This document shows, one piece after another, positions 60,242 to 64,000 of a stretch of 64,000 bases of DNA (position 1 is its first letter; each line of letters begins with the position of its first letter). The stretch is taken from assembly GCA_039815825.1 (NCBI GenBank), contig JBCBYO010000008.1, positions 42,032 to 106,031 on the forward strand. Reading direction: 5' to 3'. Source of the DNA: JBCBDX01 sp039815825 (GTDB taxonomy: Bacteria; Pseudomonadota; Alphaproteobacteria; Rhizobiales; Rhizobiaceae). The position numbers were made by a program, and so were the translations under genes. A model generated the notes under the pieces. That model was not told where the DNA came from. It saw only the letters and a list, made by a program, of their open reading frames with translations, and made no database searches.

Positions 60242-61093
60242 TCATTGCCGGGCCGCCAACATGGCATCGGTCATGTGCGCCGCGTCCGCGTTGGCGGCAA
60301 CATCATGTACGCGGAAGACTGCCGCGCCTTTAGCGCGCAAAAGAGCAGTTGTCGCCGCTGTGGCAATATCGCGCTGGTCCGCGTCACGTCCGGTCGCCGC
60401 ACCAATAAAGCGTTTGCGACTGGTGCCAGCCAAAAGCGGGAAACCCATTGCATGGAGCTCTTCAAACCGAGACATGAGAGCAAAATTATCCTCCGCTGAC
60501 TTGCCAAAACCAAAGCCTGGATCGAGCACGATCTGATCTTCAGCAATACCTGCCTTGGTTGCAATCGACAGGGATTTGTCAAAAAACCAGCGCTGATCAT
60601 CTATAACGTCAGTCAGCACTTCGCGATCTCTGGATGTGTGCATAATCACAACGCCCGCCTGATGGTCCGCGACCACATCAGCCAAAGCGGGCTCGCGCTG
60701 CAAACCCCAAACGTCATTGATTATGTGTGCCCCTGCACCAAGAGCAAACGCAGCTGTTGAAACGCGATAGGTGTCGACCGATATTAATGCCTTGTCCGCC
60801 GCAGCGATGACCGCTGTCATCACCGGCGCTAGCCTTTTTGTTTCTTCGTCACCATCAATCTCGGAAGCGCCCGGGCGGGTGCTTTCAGCACCGATATCGA
60901 TAATAGCTGCTCCGGTAGTTACCATAGTAGCGGCGTTACGCGCGGCCTCTTGCGGCACGCTGTTAACACCGCCATCGGAAAAGCTGTCAGGCGTTGCATT
61001 GATGATGCCCATGAGGACGGCTTCGGGCCCCAACATCAGCTCCTTGCCCGCAGCAAGGCGCCAAGAACGGGATTGAAAATAAGCGTCCATCAT
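60242..61093 (-). CDS. folP: Dihydropteroate synthase
   Basis: The 283-residue enzyme joins pterin and p-aminobenzoate and is the sulfonamide target. Motifs: GIINATPDSFSDGG, IDIGAESTRPGA, VDPGFGFGKSAEDN type segment (LDPGFGFGK) and GTSRKRFIG. ATG 61093 is used; TTG 61102 is possible. It is the first of the three folate genes. Confidence 0.95.
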   Translation of the reverse strand: MMDAYFQSRSWRLAAGKELMLGPEAVLMGIINATPDSFSDGGVNSVPQEAARNAATMVTTGAAIIDIGAESTRPGASEIDGDEETKRLAPVMTAVIAAADKALISVDTYRVSTAAFALGAGAHIINDVWGLQREPALADVVADHQAGVVIMHTSRDREVLTDVIDDQRWFFDKSLSIATKAGIAEDQIVLDPGFGFGKSAEDNFALMSRFEELHAMGFPLLAGTSRKRFIGAATGRDADQRDIATAATTALLRAKGAAVFRVHDVAANADAAHMTDAMLAARQ

Positions 61094-61123
61094 CGGGGGC
61101 AAAATCTTTGCGTTGAGCGCAAA

Positions 61124-61444
61124 TTAAGCCTGTCGCTCCGGCACGTGAACCACAAGACCATCAAGCTCATCGGTAACTTTTATCTGACAAGAAAGACGCG
61201 ATGTTGGCTTTGTCTCATAGGCAAAATCCAGCATGTCCTCTTCCATGACTTCAGGCTTGCCCACCTTTTCGGTCCAAGCATCATCGACATAGACATGGCA
61301 TGTCGCACACGCGCACGCACCACCACACTCGGCCTCAATGCCCGGAACGGAATTGCGGATCGCGTTTTCCATGACAGTTGATCCGTCCGCAGCGTCCAAC
61401 TCGAACAGAGATCCGTCAAAAGCTTTGATTGTGAGTTTAGGCAA
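61124..61444 (-). CDS. 2Fe-2S ferredoxin, adrenodoxin type
   Basis: The 106-residue protein binds one 2Fe-2S cluster through Cys residues in ECGGACACATCHVYV and RLSCQIKV. The spacing is typical of adrenodoxin/FdxB types that serve iron-sulfur cluster assembly or P450s. It sits alone upstream of folP, 31 bases away on the same strand. Confidence 0.9.
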   Translation of the reverse strand: MPKLTIKAFDGSLFELDAADGSTVMENAIRNSVPGIEAECGGACACATCHVYVDDAWTEKVGKPEVMEEDMLDFAYETKPTSRLSCQIKVTDELDGLVVHVPERQA

Positions 61445-61520
61445 TTTGGCCTCCGCGCCAGAAATAGAATTCCTGCGCAGGTAAAGGCTCTTCAGGCCAA
61501 GTCAAGAATGGATTTTAGCG

Positions 61521-61880
61521 TCAGCGCAAAAGCGAGGCGACATAATCGCACGCTGCATCAACCTCATCGCTCAATTGCGCCAAACATTTTTTGTTTTCAG
61601 CATCCCTTTCAAGCGCTTCAACGCTTGCCTCGATCCGCGCAGCACCCACCGCTCTTGCGGTACCTTTCAGAGTATGGGCGGCACGCAAAACAGCTTCCAG
61701 GTCGCTTTCAGTGTGCATTGTCCTAGAAAGGGATCGCACTTGTTTGACGAAAATGTGCAGGAGGTCTTCGACCAATTCCCGGTCGTGCCCTGCTTGCGAC
61801 GACAAGAAGTCCAAATCAATCGGCGTTAAAGCATGATCGGTTTCGTGACTTGAGGGCATGTCGAAATAAGCGTTCATCAT
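61521..61880 (-). CDS. Hpt (histidine phosphotransfer) domain protein
   Basis: The 119-residue protein consists of an Hpt domain with the phospho-accepting His in AAHTLKGTARAVGA near residue 70 and a four-helix bundle. It should pass phosphate between a hybrid kinase and a response regulator. No kinase is adjacent; cckA is in the window but its known partner is ChpT, which is not of this family. Confidence 0.82.
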   Translation of the reverse strand: MMNAYFDMPSSHETDHALTPIDLDFLSSQAGHDRELVEDLLHIFVKQVRSLSRTMHTESDLEAVLRAAHTLKGTARAVGAARIEASVEALERDAENKKCLAQLSDEVDAACDYVASLLR

Positions 61881-62138
61881 GGCGTAATCCTTGATTGGAT
61901 TACCAGTATCGGCAAAAGCAGTTTGCGCTTCGTTAACCTAAAAACCGAAGCGAAACGGCCTTTGCGGAGACGTTAACCTTGTGTTTAAACTTTTTGGTGG
62001 GCTTCCAACTAGTTGTTTCAATTCAATACACACGTCATTAAGATAGGAGGTTCAGGTCGACGGGGCTTGGGTAGTATCGCAGAGTTTTGGTACAGCCAAT
62101 AGTGGCTGATGCGGGCTGGGTATTTGAGTGAGGCTGTA

Positions 62139-64000
62139 ATGGCTAACAAGACGAACAAATCGTTGGACATCGATTCCGATATGGAAGAAGCGCTGGAGCA
62201 AGCGCTAGACTTGGATCTGAACGATGATCTGGAGAACCTGGATCTTGATGATAATTTGGCGGGCGAACTATCGCTTGACGACTTTGAGGAGCAGGTAGCA
62301 AGCGCAACCGACGAACTGAAAAACGCTTCTCCCGAAAAAGCAAAATCGAAACCTGACACGGGCGCCAGTGTGGCAGCACCCGCCCCTGCCGCGAACAGAA
62401 GCAAGCCAGCGGCAGCGCCAATTGCGCCGGCCAATGACGACAGTGCCGCCAAAGACTACGAACAAACAATGCAGCGCTTGAGCGCAAAGTCGGCTGGAAG
62501 CGCCTTTGCTACTGCCACCTTTCTCAGCTTGTTGTGGATCGCTGCTGCCGCGGCATTGGCACACATCCTTTATGCACCCGAAGTATGGGCGGTTCGGTCA
62601 CCAGCTGATCTACGCGCCATCCCGGGTGCGATTGGGATCCTGGTTGGAACAATCGTCCCCGTCTTTTTCATCTATGTTCTGGCGACCATGCTGCGCCGCG
62701 CCGCAGAGATGCGCCAGACAGCGAAATCGATGAGCGAAATAGCATTCCGCCTCGCCGCACCAGAAAAGCTTGCGGAACAGCAAGTCGCCACCGTCGGCCA
62801 TGCCGTTCGCCGCGAAGTAGCGGCAATGGGCGAAGGCATCGAACGTACGATTGCCCGCGCAACAGAATTGGAAGCCATGATGCAATCGGAAGTCGGCGAG
62901 CTGGAGCGCGTCTACACCGATAACGAATTGCGGGTCCGTTCACTGCTGACAGACCTTGGAAACGAACGAGAGGGCATTGTCACACATGCCGAGCGCCTGC
63001 GCGCATCTATTTCCGGCGCCCACGAACAGCTACGCGACGAGCTGAGCGCGGTCTCAAGCAACATTCGGGACAATGTGATCAACGCCTCAACAGAGCTGAC
63101 GATGGCGCTCAATCAAAGTGGTGAAAACGCTGTTGCCCGCCTGGTCGATACTGGTGGTCAGATCAATGAGGCTGTTGCTGAGAAACTGGACCAACTGTCC
63201 GGCAAATTGTCGACCACGAGCACTGAGATGGCAGAGCTACTCGACACGCGCATTGCTCTGCTGACAGATCGGACCGATGCATCGAGTGCTCAGATCGCTG
63301 AAACGCTTGAGAACAAAACAGACGCTCTTGTTCAGCGCTTAGGCGATACGTCGGGCGCCATGGTGTCAACATTCGACGACAAATTGTCCGAGATTCAACA
63401 GACACTCGACACACGTGGAGAGAGTTTACTGTCGCAGTTCGAAACGCGCGTGTCAGCCCTGAATACAGGTACAGATCGCCTGAATGATGCCCTCGATGCA
63501 CGAACCCAAACGCTCAACCAGACGCTCGTTGAACGCACCCGCGAAATCGCGGATACGCTGAAGACTGGCGGCGATGCTGTTACCGCCACCGCATCATCGA
63601 TCAATGACCAACTTGAGCAACATACACGCGACATCAACGACAAGCTCACGGTCGGCGGTGAGGCAACCAAAGTCGCCTTGGTCGCAGCTAGCGAAGATAT
63701 TGCCGAACGTTTTGCAGCTGGGCGCCAATCCATNNNNNNNNNNATGATTGCGCAAAAAGCCTCCGAGCTGGAAACAAAGCTTGCTGGGAGCCTGGAAGCG
63801 CACCGTTCTGAATTTGCCAAAATGGCAGATGAGAAAACCGAAGCGCTCTTTGGCGCTGTTGGGCACACAACAGGTCGCATCAGTACCGCCCTGGAAGAGC
63901 AGGCTGCGGCCATGGAACGTCGGGCACAAACGATGGTCGACAATGTCGCCAAGAAGCTCGCCGAAACCGACGCGCAAATGGAAACGCAATCAAACATCTT
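62139..64000 (+). CDS. Very large membrane-anchored coiled-coil protein (5' part, runs off window)
   Basis: At least 620 residues are seen and the frame stays open at the window edge. The N-terminus is acidic (SDMEEALEQALDLDLNDDL), then Ala/Pro-rich, followed by two membrane helices (FLSLLWIAAAAALAHIL and AIGILVGTIVPVFFIYVLA) and a long coiled coil with many repeated TxxLxERxxEI-type heptads. Similar huge proteins are widespread in the Rhizobiales, sometimes annotated as kinesin-like or apolipoprotein-like. Function unknown. Confidence 0.8.
   Translation, partial: MANKTNKSLDIDSDMEEALEQALDLDLNDDLENLDLDDNLAGELSLDDFEEQVASATDELKNASPEKAKSKPDTGASVAAPAPAANRSKPAAAPIAPANDDSAAKDYEQTMQRLSAKSAGSAFATATFLSLLWIAAAAALAHILYAPEVWAVRSPADLRAIPGAIGILVGTIVPVFFIYVLATMLRRAAEMRQTAKSMSEIAFRLAAPEKLAEQQVATVGHAVRREVAAMGEGIERTIARATELEAMMQSEVGELERVYTDNELRVRSLLTDLGNEREGIVTHAERLRASISGAHEQLRDELSAVSSNIRDNVINASTELTMALNQSGENAVARLVDTGGQINEAVAEKLDQLSGKLSTTSTEMAELLDTRIALLTDRTDASSAQIAETLENKTDALVQRLGDTSGAMVSTFDDKLSEIQQTLDTRGESLLSQFETRVSALNTGTDRLNDALDARTQTLNQTLVERTREIADTLKTGGDAVTATASSINDQLEQHTRDINDKLTVGGEATKVALVAASEDIAERFAAGRQSXXXXMIAQKASELETKLAGSLEAHRSEFAKMADEKTEALFGAVGHTTGRISTALEEQAAAMERRAQTMVDNVAKKLAETDAQMETQSNI
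63734..63743. other. Assembly gap of ten N
   Basis: Ten undetermined bases interrupt the coiled-coil gene. The reading frame is the same on both sides if the gap truly is ten bases, but ten is a common placeholder, so the real length is uncertain. Repetitive coding sequence here likely stalled assembly. Confidence 0.95.

Overview
The window looks like chromosomal DNA of an alphaproteobacterium, most likely of the Hyphomicrobiales (Rhizobiales) type, with moderate GC. The signs are: a cco/fix-type copper ATPase with CcoS, a CckA hybrid kinase beside a FliO-like protein and a DksA lacking most zinc cysteines, a smo-type polyol operon, class II ribonucleotide reductase NrdJ, and the core order rpmH-rnpA-yidC-engB-argB ... 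dapD-dapE-truA-fmt-def. This is inference from gene content; no marker gene was compared.

Layout. 1-2316: end of a cytochrome cbb3 maturation cluster (ccoH tail, ccoI, ccoS). 2338-4074: a diguanylate cyclase with three tandem PAS units repeated at exactly 121 codons. 4266-4532: relic of an ANTAR regulator. 4907-10293: an accessory island that reads like a RiPP (ribosomally made, modified peptide) locus. It has a PqqD-like leader-binding protein, a lasso B2-like protease, an HPr-kinase-like protein, a convergent acyl-CoA ligase/GNAT/acyl carrier protein operon, a 33-residue candidate precursor peptide at 9171-9272, and a formyltransferase. No asparagine-synthetase-like lasso cyclase is present, so the product class is open. 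This is the best candidate for an undescribed system.

10315-17952: LacI-type regulator and sorbitol/mannitol ABC transport and oxidation operon (lacI-smoEFGKS-mtlK), all on the minus strand, with palindromic operator candidates before smoE. 18391-22434: tRNA-Arg(ACG), a sensor kinase, and a mercuric-reductase-like flavoprotein paired with a TVP38 membrane protein. 22763-41960: mostly housekeeping genes (L34, RNase P protein, YidC, EngB, MsrB, ArgB, lysine biosynthesis DapD/DapE, TruA, Fmt, Def, RmuC, tRNA-Leu(UAA), CinA-like, Gpt). Four convergent gene pairs here share a reciprocal 4-bp stop overlap.

41967-44083: an MFS pump and an ArsR/AHSA1 pair with two clear palindromes, one spanning the arsR start codon. 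45028-49368: NrdJ with NrdR-box-like sites, a 19-codon leader ORF with an ideal ribosome site, and a strong terminator. 49369-51100: small accessory patch (orphan ORF, tRNA-like element, DUF559 gene between direct repeats). 51391-62000: cckA, fliO-like, dksA, sixA, the YcjX/YcjF-like pair, folate genes folP-folB-folK, ferredoxin and an Hpt protein. 62139 to the end: start of a very large membrane-anchored coiled-coil protein, interrupted by a 10-base assembly gap.
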